Shown in pieces: positions 46,050-55,033 of a stretch of 64,000 bases of DNA; position 1 is the stretch's first letter; each line of letters opens with the position of its first letter. The notes below the pieces were generated by a model. It was not told where the DNA came from. It was given only the letters and a program-made list of their open reading frames with translations, and did not search any database. The DNA lies in assembly GCF_003429085.1 (NCBI RefSeq), contig NZ_QVTC01000004.1:22145-86144 (forward strand), in the 5' to 3' direction. The position numbers were made by a program, and so were the translations under genes. The DNA is from Bacillus sp. V59.32b. Its GTDB lineage: Bacteria; Bacillota; Bacilli; Bacillales; DSM-1321.

Positions 46050-48257
46050 TTATAACTCCTCTTGATTCATAGTGAACGGAAGAAGGATATGAAACGTTGT
46101 GCCTTTACCTTCATCGCTTTCCACTTCAACCCATCCTTGATGTTCCTCTACTATTTTATAGCTAACCATCAACCCGAGTCCAGTTCCCCGTTCCTTTGTC
46201 GTATAAAAAGGCTCTCCTAGCTTTTTGATTTTTTCTTCCGAAATCCCTCCTCCTTCATCCTTAATCGAAATCCGAACATGCTCCTCATCTTCCCGTTTAA
46301 TCGCAACGTAAATATGACCGCCATCCGGCGAAATTTCTATCGCATTTTTAATAATATTGATAAAAACTTGTTTTAACTGATTCCCTTCACAGAAAATCAA
46401 AAATTCCTCTTCTTCATAGGAAGTATGGAATTGGATATTGTCCAACAAAGCCTGGGCTCTGAGCAGTTCCAGAGTTTCAGTCATGATCCCATTCAAATTT
46501 TGTTTAAAGTACCTCATTGCCTGCGGTTTTGCCAGAACCAGAAATTCAGTGATAATATTTTCAATCCTCTGCAATTCTGAAGTGATTACATTAAAATAGG
46601 TTGAATAGTCTTCCTTCACGCTGCTTTGCAGGAGCTGTATAAACCCTTTCAGAGCAGTCATCGGGTTCCTTATTTCATGAGCAATTCCCGCAGCAAGCTC
46701 CCCAACAACGCTTAACGTATCGGATTTGCGGATTTGCTCCTGCAGTTCCAAATGCTCGGTTACGTCCCGGAATATCGTCAAATGCAATCCGTAATACAGA
46801 TTTTTTCTCGTCGAAAACTCGATGTATTTAATTTTCCCAGCTTCAAAAGTAATCGGAACGATGGTTTTATCCTGTCCATTCTCCATGACATTCTCGATAT
46901 GGCTGTTCAGCTTTTGAATATTTTCCGGGATCATTTGTAATATCTCATCCACCGTCATGGACAAGATTTTTTCTTTCGGCAACTCAAGTACATTCGCACC
47001 TATTTCGTTAATATCCGCAAAGCCGAATTTGTTCCAGAGTAACATTCCATCCAACGAACCCTCGAATATTTTCCGGAACTTTTTCTCGCTTTTCCTCAGT
47101 TTTTTTTCAATCTTCCACCGTTCACTGACATTCCTAAAAATTGTAATGTTATAGCCTTCACTGGAATGCATTTTAGCTGTTAATTCAAGCAGCTTTAACT
47201 GACCGTTCGGCATGTAATAAAGAAGCTCATCCCTGACCTCTCCCTTTTCATTGAAAGCTTCTGCCATAGCCTTGAACTTTTTATCTTTCTTATAAACATA
47301 AGCATAGATGTGCCTGCCGACAAGATGCTCGCGTTTTGATTCAAAAATTTTACAAGCCGCATCATTCACTCGAAAAATAAAACCGTTTTCATCCCAAAAA
47401 ACGATAGCATCCATCGTTTGGTCAAATAAGTCGGAAAAAATTTGTTCACTTTTTTTAAGTTTTTTTTCAAAGATTTCCTTTTCCGTTATATTTCTAAAAA
47501 TCGACATATAATGCTTGTTAAATATATTAGAGCTCGTAGAATATTCAAATCTGATTTTCCCATAGGCCGGGGTCATTTCAATTTCCCCTGTCCAAGTCCC
47601 TAGAGAAACTACCTTTTCCATGCCCTTACTCCAATCTTCTTCCTGAGATGGGGCAATAAATTCCAAGATGTTCTTCCCTACCAGTTCATGCTTTTCCAAA
47701 AGCATCGTTTTGCAAAATGAATCATTCGCATCAATGATGACTCCATTTTTATCATAAATGATGATACAATCCACGGCTTTATTAAACACATCGAGAAACA
47801 TCTGGGTCGTCATCATTCTTTCTTGCAATAGCGCCCGTTCCACGGTTACGTCCCGCAGTCGATAGAAAATCTTTTCACCCTGCCGGCCATAAGGCAAACC
47901 GATAAATTCAATCTGTTTTTTCTCACCTTCAGGAAGCCGAACAACCCACTCATCTTTATAAATTCCATCCTCAAAGATCTTTTTTTCCTGGTAAGCGAGA
48001 ACATTTTCCGGGATATCCTGCAGGAAGTCAGTAAGCTGGCTGGAAGGGGTATCTACCTTTGAAATATTCAACAATGAACATGCTTCTAAATTAGCGTAAA
48101 TAATCGTCCTATTTTTATCCACTAAAATGAGGGACTCCAATGTATGGTCGATTAATTCTTTAAATTGATCAATTTGATTATTCAATTTTTCAATTTCTTT
48201 TTTATAGCCAATAATGGCTTCATTATCCACGTTAGCCTCAATCCTCCGAAAAACCAC
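46050..48257 (-). CDS. kinE: Multi-PAS sensor histidine kinase KinE
   Basis: 735 residues, similar to B. subtilis KinE (about 738). Soluble: four PAS domains in a row (about 28-140, 150-265, 280-390, 400-510), then HisKA (phospho-His in VGELAAGIAHEIRNPMTALKG) and HATPase (INIIKNAIEISPDGG, DEGGGIS, GTGLGLMVS). It would donate phosphate to Spo0F. The start at 48257 (frame begins MVFRRIEANVDNE) has no obvious strong ribosome site. Confidence 0.9.
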   Translation of the reverse strand: MVFRRIEANVDNEAIIGYKKEIEKLNNQIDQFKELIDHTLESLILVDKNRTIIYANLEACSLLNISKVDTPSSQLTDFLQDIPENVLAYQEKKIFEDGIYKDEWVVRLPEGEKKQIEFIGLPYGRQGEKIFYRLRDVTVERALLQERMMTTQMFLDVFNKAVDCIIIYDKNGVIIDANDSFCKTMLLEKHELVGKNILEFIAPSQEEDWSKGMEKVVSLGTWTGEIEMTPAYGKIRFEYSTSSNIFNKHYMSIFRNITEKEIFEKKLKKSEQIFSDLFDQTMDAIVFWDENGFIFRVNDAACKIFESKREHLVGRHIYAYVYKKDKKFKAMAEAFNEKGEVRDELLYYMPNGQLKLLELTAKMHSSEGYNITIFRNVSERWKIEKKLRKSEKKFRKIFEGSLDGMLLWNKFGFADINEIGANVLELPKEKILSMTVDEILQMIPENIQKLNSHIENVMENGQDKTIVPITFEAGKIKYIEFSTRKNLYYGLHLTIFRDVTEHLELQEQIRKSDTLSVVGELAAGIAHEIRNPMTALKGFIQLLQSSVKEDYSTYFNVITSELQRIENIITEFLVLAKPQAMRYFKQNLNGIMTETLELLRAQALLDNIQFHTSYEEEEFLIFCEGNQLKQVFINIIKNAIEISPDGGHIYVAIKREDEEHVRISIKDEGGGISEEKIKKLGEPFYTTKERGTGLGLMVSYKIVEEHQGWVEVESDEGKGTTFHILLPFTMNQEEL

Positions 48258-48503
48258 TTTTAATCTCCAATATTCTACATCGATGTTTAATTTTCCTATA
48301 GTTGAATGAAAAATGGGTAAATGGAAGTATTTTAATGCATTTTATTTGTTAACGCGTACATCCTCTCTCTTATTTACTTTTAAACTCGTTGATTGGGGAT
48401 TGGATAAAATTACATGTTTAATTAGATGCTTTATTTTCTATAATGGCGGGTATTAAGAATAGTAACGTGGCTATTTTTGAAAAAAGCATTAACGGAGGGA
48501 AAC

Positions 48504-49556
48504 ATGAGACAACGAGATTATTTTTTTGATAATGCAAAGTTTTTACTGATTGCTTTTGTCGTATTTGGTCATTTGCTAAAATCTTACGTGAACGATAATG
48601 AATTCATCTATTCCCTGTATAAAACGATATACACATTCCATATGCCAGCTTTCATCCTTGTCTCCGGCTTTTTTGCCAAAGGGATTTACGAGAAAGGGTA
48701 TCTGCCCAAAATTACGAAAAAATTAATACTTCCATATATCATTTTCCAGCTTGTTTATACGGTTTATTATTATTATCTATATAGCCAATCCAAGCTGACC
48801 GTCGATTTTCTTGATCCGCATTGGTCCCTTTGGTTTCTGATCAGCCTGTTTTGCTGGAATATCATGCTTCTTGGGTTTTCCAAGCTTAAACCGGCGACAG
48901 GTATCCTCATTGCGCTGATGGTTGCCCTGCTCATCGGGTATGTAGATTCAGTTTCCAACTATTTAAGCCTGTCGAGAACGTTTGTCTTTTTCCCAATGTT
49001 TTTGATTGGCTATCATCTTTCAAAAGACCATATCAAAAAGCTGTTTACAATCAAGGTCCGCAGCGTGGCATTCGTGACCATGGCCGTCGTCTTAGCCGGC
49101 TTCTATATTAATCCCGACATCAACTATAAGTGGCTGCTCGGTTCTAAACCATACTCAGAACTTGAGGCAATCAGTATCATATCCATGTTTAAACGACTTG
49201 GCTTCTATGGATTAAGCCTGGTCATGGTGTTCAGCTTTCTGGCCTTTGTTCCAAGAGGACAATATTTCTTTACAAAATGGGGGAAACAGACTTTATATGT
49301 TTATTTGCTTCACGGATTCTTCGTCCGATTTTTCCGGGAAAGCGAGATCAATAGTTACTTCACTAACCTTGAAAACTATGTCATGCTCGCCGGCATTTCG
49401 TTACTCATCACGATTATATTATCAAGTAAGTTCATTGCTTCAATCGCCCAGCCTGTCATTGAACTGGAGTTCTCCCGTACGAAAAAATTAATGGCGAGTA
49501 TCCGTATGTATGTTAAGTTTTATAAGAAAAGATGGGAGAAACAATCATCCACATAG
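48504..49556 (+). CDS. ykrP: Acyltransferase-3 family membrane protein YkrP
   Basis: 350 residues, about ten helices, acyltransferase family 3. The start motif RDYFFDNAKFLLIAFVVFGH supplies the catalytic His, and FHMPAFILVSGFF and LDPHWSLWFLISLF are family landmarks. It would move an acyl group onto a surface sugar or polymer. ATG 48504 has GGAGGG upstream; the frame opens at 48477. Orthologous in place to B. subtilis YkrP, next to kinE. Confidence 0.88.
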   Translation: MRQRDYFFDNAKFLLIAFVVFGHLLKSYVNDNEFIYSLYKTIYTFHMPAFILVSGFFAKGIYEKGYLPKITKKLILPYIIFQLVYTVYYYYLYSQSKLTVDFLDPHWSLWFLISLFCWNIMLLGFSKLKPATGILIALMVALLIGYVDSVSNYLSLSRTFVFFPMFLIGYHLSKDHIKKLFTIKVRSVAFVTMAVVLAGFYINPDINYKWLLGSKPYSELEAISIISMFKRLGFYGLSLVMVFSFLAFVPRGQYFFTKWGKQTLYVYLLHGFFVRFFRESEINSYFTNLENYVMLAGISLLITIILSSKFIASIAQPVIELEFSRTKKLMASIRMYVKFYKKRWEKQSST

Positions 49557-49558
49557 AG

Positions 49559-49587
49559 AAAAGCGTCCGACCCGGGACGCTTTTTCT
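49559..49587 (+). terminator. Terminator of ykrP
   Basis: AAAAGCGTCC (49559-49568) pairs with GGACGCTTTT (49575-49584), then more Ts. Confidence 0.9.
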
Positions 49588-49792
49588 TATATATCATCCG
49601 AATCTTTACATTATCAATACATAATTTCTGCTTATCTTTCACATGTCGTTCGATTGGATGATCCCATATGTCCAAGTAACCCAGTTATTTTCAGCTTTCC
49701 AATTGGCGATACTGTGATAAAATAGATTGTTAGTTCAGTTCAAGCCCAGACCACCATGCGAAAGGAGATATGCGTGATTACGCTGCCTACAT

Positions 49793-51535
49793 ATGAACAC
49801 AATCATTGCCACTTTAAATGCTAAATACATTCATACAAGCCTATCCATTCGGTATTTAAAGGCATACGCTGCCCCTGATTTTGACGTGCAGCTTGCAGAA
49901 TACACGATCAAAGACCCAATTATGAACATCGTTGGCGACCTTTATTCTAAAAAACCGGATATTATCGGCTTCAGCTGTTATATTTGGAACATTGAAGAAA
50001 CGATAAAAGTCATCCAACTGCTTAAGAAAATTAATCCAGAGCTTGTCATTATCCTCGGAGGTCCCGAAGTGACGTATGATGTTTCGGAATGGCTAGAGAA
50101 AATACCTGAAGCGGACTTCATCGTGATCGGTGAGGGCGAGACCACCTTCAGAAAGCTATTAACAGAGCTTCACGGAAACAAAGACTATGCTAGGGTAAGC
50201 GGGATTGCCTACAGGAAAGACGGTAAAAAGGTGATCCATCCCCAGGCGGAAAAACTCGATTTAAAAGAGCTTCCATCCCCTTTCCGGTTCGAAGAAGACA
50301 TTCCCCACCTCTCAAAACGGGTCACTTATGTGGAAACAAGCAGAGGCTGCCCGTTTAACTGCCAATTTTGTCTTTCTTCAATTGAAGTTGGCGTCAGGTA
50401 CTTTGACCGCGAAAAAGTGAAGGAAGATATCCGTTACCTCATGAACAACGGAGCGAAGACGATCAAGTTTGTCGACCGGACATTCAATATCAGCCGGAGC
50501 TACGCAATGGAAATGTTTCAATTTCTAATTGACGAACATCGCCCCGGGACAGTCTTTCAGTTTGAAATCACAGCGGACATCATGCGCCCGGAAGTGATCC
50601 AGTTCTTAAACGATCATGCGCCAGTCGGCCTATTCCGTTTTGAAATCGGCGTGCAATCGACGAATGACGATACAAACGAACTCGTAATGCGAAAGCAAAA
50701 CTTCGAAAAGCTGAAGCGGACCGTGACCATGGTCAAAGAAGGCGAAAAAATCGACCAGCATCTCGATTTGATTGCCGGGCTTCCTGAAGAGGATTACCAA
50801 TCGTTTCGTAAAACGTTCAACGATGTGTTCGCGCTCCGCCCCGAAGAGCTTCAGCTCGGCTTTTTGAAAATGCTTCGCGGAACTGGATTGAGAATCCGCG
50901 CGAAGGATCATAACTATGTTTTCAGCGACCATTCTCCGTATGAAATTCTTGGGAATAACGTATTATCCTTCGATGATATCGTCCGCATCAAACAGGTGGA
51001 GGATGTCCTCGAGAAGTACTGGAACGACCATCGCATGGATATGACCGTCGAATTTCTAGTCAAACAGACTTTCTCGTCACCGTTTGATTTTTTCCAGGAA
51101 TTCGGCACATATTGGGATAAACAAGGCTGGGCAAGAATCGGCCATCAGCTTGAAGACTTGTTCAGACGCCTGCTTCAATTTTTAGAATCCGTTAATCCAG
51201 CAATGCTGGGTACTGCGGCCGGGCTGATGAAATACGATTATTTTAACGGTCAAAAATATAAGCCCCGCAAACCGTGGTGGGACCATACATTCGATAAAGC
51301 AGACCGTTCCGGCATTTATGAAAGCATATTAGCAAACCCTTCCAAGCTTGGACAGGAATTTGCAGCGCTTGCGCTGACCGAAAAAGAATTATTCAAGCAC
51401 ACGATGTTGGAAGAAGTCCCCTTTGACCTTAAGAGCTACTTGGAAACAGGGGTAATAGAACCTAACCCAACGGTCATGCTTGCATACTTTGACCCCGCCG
51501 GTAAGGGATCACAAATTTTTTCATTCGCTAAATAA
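49793..51535 (+). CDS. B12-binding-type radical SAM protein
   Basis: 580 residues. N-terminal cobalamin-binding-like domain (about 1-140), radical SAM core with the iron-sulfur motif RGCPFNCQFCLSS (near residue 185), and a C-terminal DUF4080-type domain. It catalyses an unassigned radical reaction. The start ATG has no ribosome site directly upstream: AAAGGAG is 25 bases away and seems to serve short frames that overlap this start (see findings). A bidirectional terminator follows. Confidence 0.88.
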   Translation: MNTIIATLNAKYIHTSLSIRYLKAYAAPDFDVQLAEYTIKDPIMNIVGDLYSKKPDIIGFSCYIWNIEETIKVIQLLKKINPELVIILGGPEVTYDVSEWLEKIPEADFIVIGEGETTFRKLLTELHGNKDYARVSGIAYRKDGKKVIHPQAEKLDLKELPSPFRFEEDIPHLSKRVTYVETSRGCPFNCQFCLSSIEVGVRYFDREKVKEDIRYLMNNGAKTIKFVDRTFNISRSYAMEMFQFLIDEHRPGTVFQFEITADIMRPEVIQFLNDHAPVGLFRFEIGVQSTNDDTNELVMRKQNFEKLKRTVTMVKEGEKIDQHLDLIAGLPEEDYQSFRKTFNDVFALRPEELQLGFLKMLRGTGLRIRAKDHNYVFSDHSPYEILGNNVLSFDDIVRIKQVEDVLEKYWNDHRMDMTVEFLVKQTFSSPFDFFQEFGTYWDKQGWARIGHQLEDLFRRLLQFLESVNPAMLGTAAGLMKYDYFNGQKYKPRKPWWDHTFDKADRSGIYESILANPSKLGQEFAALALTEKELFKHTMLEEVPFDLKSYLETGVIEPNPTVMLAYFDPAGKGSQIFSFAK

Positions 51536-51544
51536 CTTATTCTG

Positions 51545-51580
51545 AAAGATGGCCGTGAGCTGTGCACACGGCCATCTTTT
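51545..51580. terminator. Bidirectional terminator
   Basis: Perfect 13-bp stem AAAGATGGCCGTG (51545-51557) with CACGGCCATCTTT (51567-51579), A/T runs outside. Confidence 0.93.
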
Positions 51581-51582
51581 AC

Positions 51583-51732
51583 TTATTTACGCTCTTTATC
51601 TTTCTTCCTGGAAAGAAGAACATCGTATATTCTGTCAGCATTCATGTCCCCGGTAAATTCGATGCCAAATTCTTCTCGGACATTGGAAGCGGAACTATTT
51701 TCCTTCTCTTTTTTCTTTCTATTTTTCATCAT
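51583..51732 (-). CDS. Small protein, 49 aa, second of an overlapping pair
   Basis: Highly charged: a basic start (MMKNRKKKEKE), then REEFGIEFTGDMNADRIYDV and a basic end. Its ATG overlaps the TGA of the preceding gene (ATGA), so translation is probably coupled. The EFGxEF stretch recalls the EFGTEFASETNAQQV repeat of gamma-type small acid-soluble spore proteins, but the GPR cleavage site is not clear. Followed by the bidirectional terminator. Confidence 0.7.
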   Translation of the reverse strand: MMKNRKKKEKENSSASNVREEFGIEFTGDMNADRIYDVLLSRKKDKERK

Positions 51733-51887
51733 CCTCTTCCCTTTCTCCCCTGCTTCGAGTTTCGATTGGCACCCTTGATTGCCTCTTCACCCGCCGCAAA
51801 TTCATTGGAAAATTCATGTTCCGACTGATTCCGGTAAGGTGTTTTACTGGTTTTAACAGCACCATCGAAATTAGCTTTTCTTTTCAT
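51729..51887 (-). CDS. Small protein, 52 aa, first of an overlapping pair
   Basis: MKRKANFDGAVKTSKTP start, then QSEHEFSNEFAAGEEAIKG and a basic tail (QGRKGRG). AGGAGGGTG stands 6 bases before the ATG, a strong site. EFSNEFAAG resembles the gamma-SASP repeat with EFASE. Overlaps the next gene by three bases. Probably a spore or stress protein; not certain. Confidence 0.7.
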   Translation of the reverse strand: MKRKANFDGAVKTSKTPYRNQSEHEFSNEFAAGEEAIKGANRNSKQGRKGRG

Positions 51888-52037
51888 TTTATTCACCCTC
51901 CTCTTTTTTCTAGAAGATAGGAAAGACCTCTGAATACAGATGCCTCCTCCTTAGAATGGGGTTAAAAGCAACCGGTTTATTCAGGATATTTCTATATTGC
52001 CGGGGAAAAATACTTCTTAAAACAATGGAGGAAGTAT

Positions 52038-52388
52038 ATGAAAAATAAAAAAGAGGACGGGCTGTCATCGCCTGTTTTGGACGAGACCCAGCCGCATCAG
52101 ATCAACGCACCGAGCTATAAAGGAACAGGAATCAAGATGACTGCCCCTTTTGTAAACGCTTATGGAGTAGTAATTGGCGACAGCAAATACGCCTCTGAAA
52201 ATTCGCCGCTTGAGAATTGGAGCGAAGAAACCGACCCGGAGATCATGGCAGGCGATGAATGGATTCACCCGACAAATGATATCGGCTGGAATACCAGAGA
52301 AAATCGTGAGCTTCTCGAGAAAAAAAGCACTCCACAAGACTATCCGTTCATGCATCCGATGCAGGATGTGAGCAGGGGGACGGATTAA
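52038..52388 (+). CDS. DUF3905 family protein
   Basis: 116 residues, hydrophilic, with a conserved-looking centre (HQINAPSYKGTGIKM, GVVIGDSKYASENSPL, DEWIHPTNDIGWNT) that I associate with DUF3905 of Bacillaceae. Function unknown. GGAGG lies 8 bases before ATG. The tandem repeat array starts about 60 bases after its stop. Confidence 0.78.
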   Translation: MKNKKEDGLSSPVLDETQPHQINAPSYKGTGIKMTAPFVNAYGVVIGDSKYASENSPLENWSEETDPEIMAGDEWIHPTNDIGWNTRENRELLEKKSTPQDYPFMHPMQDVSRGTD

Positions 52389-52446
52389 TAAGATTTGGAC
52401 TGGATTTTTGATACTTATCTGGACATTTATGAGCTTTAATTAAAAT

Positions 52447-53175
52447 CTCCACTCGATTATTTTAATTGTGCTCGATGATCCGGATTCTGCTCGATTATTT
52501 AGATTTGTGCTCGTTCATCCGAATTTCTGCTCGATTATCTGAATTTGTGCTCGTTCATTCGAATTTCTGCTCGATTATCTGAATTTGTGCTCGTTCAACC
52601 GAATTTCTGCTCGATTATCTGAATTTGTGCTCGTTCATGCGAATTTCTGCTCGATTATCTGAATTTGTGCTCGTTCATCCGAATTTCTGCTCGATTATCT
52701 GAATTTTTGCTCGTTCAACCGAATTTCTGCTCGATTATCTGAATTTGTGCTCGTTCATCCGAATTTCTGCTCGATTATCTGAATTTGTGCTCGTTCATTC
52801 GAATTTCTGCTCGATCATCTGAATTTGTGCTCGTTCATCCGAATTTCTGCTCGTTCATTCGAATTTCTGCTCGATCATCTGAATTTGTGCTCGTTCATCC
52901 GAATTTCTGCTCGATTATCTGAATTTGTGCTCGTTCAACCGAATTTCTGCTCGATCATTCGAATTTCTGCTCGATCATTCGAATTTCTGCTCGATTATCT
53001 GAATTTGTGCTCGATCATTCGAATTTCTGCTCGATTATCTGAATTTGTGCTCGTTCATTCGAATTTCTGCTCGATTATCTGAATTTGTGCTCGTTCATCC
53101 GAATTTCTGCTCGATTATCTGAATTTCTGCTCGATCATTCGAATTTCTGCTCGATCATCGAATTTGTGCTCGGTA
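52447..53175. repeat. Tandem array of about 36 units of 20 bp
   Basis: The unit alternates between type A (GAATTTCTGCTCGATTATCT) and type B (GAATTTGTGCTCGTTCATCC), giving a 40-bp higher-order period. From 52501 to 53160 every unit is exactly 20 bases (33 units); the left edge is degenerate (one unit of 19) and the right edge fades after 53160. Variants are CATTC, AACC and CATCT at the unit end. It lies between the convergent DUF3905 and quinone reductase genes. No spacers and no hairpin-sized dyad, so not a CRISPR array. Confidence 0.97.
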
Positions 53176-53209
53176 AATGTATTTGCGACATCCTTCTATC
53201 ACAAAGAAA

Positions 53210-53233
53210 GAGCTGGACAGGGGGGCCCAGCTC
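53210..53233 (-). terminator. Possible terminator of the acyl-CoA operon
   Basis: GAGCTGG (53210-53216) pairs with CCAGCTC (53227-53233); only a broken T-run (CTTTCTTT) follows on the minus strand. Confidence 0.5.
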
Positions 53234-53245
53234 GCTTATCTTAGG

Positions 53246-54226
53246 TTATTTCTTCACTTCCAAAATCAATTTTCCCTTTGTTTGGCGCGATTGCAATATC
53301 GTATGCACATTCGCGGCTTCTTCCAGAGGATACACACCGCCAATGATCAGTTTGAGCTTTCCTTCCGCAACATAGGTAAACAATTCCTGGATACTTGGAA
53401 GCAGCAGGTCAGGCTTTCTCATGATTTGCGGCAGGAAAAAGCCGATAACGGACTGGTTTCTCCGCATAAGCAGAGCCGGATTAAATTCCACCTGTTCACC
53501 GCTGGCATTTCCGAACACGACTATCCTCCCAAACGCGGCAAGGCATTTCAGCGTTTTGTGGAATACATCTCCACCGGCCATTTCCAGGGCAACATCGACG
53601 CCCTTGCCATTCGTTGCTTCTAGAACGTCTTTTTCCCAGCCATCCTTCGTATAATCGATCAGAATGTCGGCACCCATGTTTTTTGCCAAATCAAGCTTTT
53701 CTGCTGAACTGGCTGTCGCGATTACCTTGCCTGCACCAAAAAGCTTGGCAAGCTGAACGGCTATCGTGCCGACTCCTCCAGCTGCGGCATGGACAAGTAC
53801 CGTTTCTCCTGCCTCAAGCCTGCCCATCGTCTTTAACACATGATAGGCACTCAGTCCCTGAAGCGGAAGTGCCACGGCTTGATGAAAATCAACATTATCT
53901 GGAAGCAGAATGACGGAAAATTCATCCGACAAGGCGAACTCGGAATATCCGCCGGATTCTATCAAGCTGACAATCCTGGTCCCCGGCTTGATTTTAGTTA
54001 CCTTTTCACCGACCTCAATCACGACTCCGGCAATTTCCGCACCCGGGATAAAAGGAAGCGGTGTTGGAACTACGTATTGGCCTTCTCGACGGGCGGTATC
54101 CGCGTAATTGACGCCGACTGCATGCACCTCAATCAGCACTTCATGCCCTTTCGGTACGGGTTTATCGACTTCAATTTTATTTAATACTTCCGGGCCGCCG
54201 TATTCTTTTAACTGGATCGCTTTCAT
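53246..54226 (-). CDS. Zinc-independent quinone oxidoreductase-like protein (MDR superfamily)
   Basis: 326 residues: GroES-like N-terminal part (VDKPVPKGHEVLIEVHAVGVNYADT), then Rossmann motif HAAAGGVGTIAVQLAKLFGA. No zinc Cys set is seen, as in NADPH:quinone reductases/enoyl reductases. Last gene of the operon that begins with the 3-hydroxyacyl-CoA dehydrogenase; GAGGAG precedes ATG and the crotonase gene ends 9 bases upstream. Confidence 0.9.
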   Translation of the reverse strand: MKAIQLKEYGGPEVLNKIEVDKPVPKGHEVLIEVHAVGVNYADTARREGQYVVPTPLPFIPGAEIAGVVIEVGEKVTKIKPGTRIVSLIESGGYSEFALSDEFSVILLPDNVDFHQAVALPLQGLSAYHVLKTMGRLEAGETVLVHAAAGGVGTIAVQLAKLFGAGKVIATASSAEKLDLAKNMGADILIDYTKDGWEKDVLEATNGKGVDVALEMAGGDVFHKTLKCLAAFGRIVVFGNASGEQVEFNPALLMRRNQSVIGFFLPQIMRKPDLLLPSIQELFTYVAEGKLKLIIGGVYPLEEAANVHTILQSRQTKGKLILEVKK

Positions 54227-54235
54227 TCCTTCTCC

Positions 54236-55015
54236 TCACTTTCCTTTAAAAACCGCTTTTCGTTTCTCTTTGAATGCCGCAATACCTTCCTGATGATCCT
54301 CGGTTGTGACCATCATCGTTTGCGTGATTCGTTCTTGTTCAAGGATTTCCTCCAGGCTTGCCGTAAAGGAATGATTGACTAGTTTCTTTATCATTCCATA
54401 TGACCTTGTTGGTCCCTCTGCAAGACTTGTGGCGTATTTAATCGTTTCCTCCTGCAATTTTTCCAGTGGCACCAATTGATTGATGACCCCCAGCTGATAA
54501 AGCCTTTCGGCGGAAACTGCTTCTCCACTGAAGAAAAGTTGTTTGGCCAAGTGTGGGCCAAACAGCCTCGGGACAAAGTATGATCCGCCGCCATCTGAAA
54601 TTAGACCCACCTTTGAAAAACTCAAGGCAAATTTACTGTCCTCCGCCGCGATGATCAAATCACAAGCAAGCGCCAGATTAAAGCCTGCCCCGGCCGCGAA
54701 GCCATGAACCGCAGCGATGATCGGGACTTCTGTTTCCTTCATCGCCAGGATAAGCTGGTTTAACCGGCCGATGTGGTCGTAAACTTCCGTGGCAGATGAT
54801 TGTCCCATCGTTTTGACATCGCCCCCGGCCGTAAATGATTTTCCCGCACCCGATAAGACAATCACCCTTACTTCAGGATTTGTTTCGGCATCTTTAATAG
54901 CTTCTTGTAGGCCGGCAATCATGTCGGAACTGAATGCATTCAGGCTATCAGGGCGATTTAACGTGACACTCATGATTGCGCCTTCAACCGTAACCAATAA
55001 GTCTTCTTTTCCCAT
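54236..55015 (-). CDS. Enoyl-CoA hydratase/isomerase family (PaaG-like)
   Basis: 259 residues with the crotonase fold: oxyanion-hole segments FTAGGDVKTM and HGFAAGAGFNLALACDLI. The segment FSKVGLISDGGGSYFVPRLFG has an Asp and glycines typical of the PaaG isomerase subgroup rather than the two catalytic Glu of standard hydratases. Likely a ring- or double-bond isomerase in acyl-CoA catabolism. AGGAAAAG precedes ATG. Confidence 0.88.
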   Translation of the reverse strand: MGKEDLLVTVEGAIMSVTLNRPDSLNAFSSDMIAGLQEAIKDAETNPEVRVIVLSGAGKSFTAGGDVKTMGQSSATEVYDHIGRLNQLILAMKETEVPIIAAVHGFAAGAGFNLALACDLIIAAEDSKFALSFSKVGLISDGGGSYFVPRLFGPHLAKQLFFSGEAVSAERLYQLGVINQLVPLEKLQEETIKYATSLAEGPTRSYGMIKKLVNHSFTASLEEILEQERITQTMMVTTEDHQEGIAAFKEKRKAVFKGK

Positions 55016-55033
55016 TACTTTTCCTCCTTCATA

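Noticed and set aside
52447..53175. CRISPR array
   Set aside because: Units are contiguous with no unique spacers, and no cas genes are near.
52825..53375. Two frames reading through the tandem array (CSFIRISARLSEF-type repeats)
   Set aside because: They are the period-20 DNA read as codons; no ribosome site, and the second runs into the 3' part of an opposite gene.
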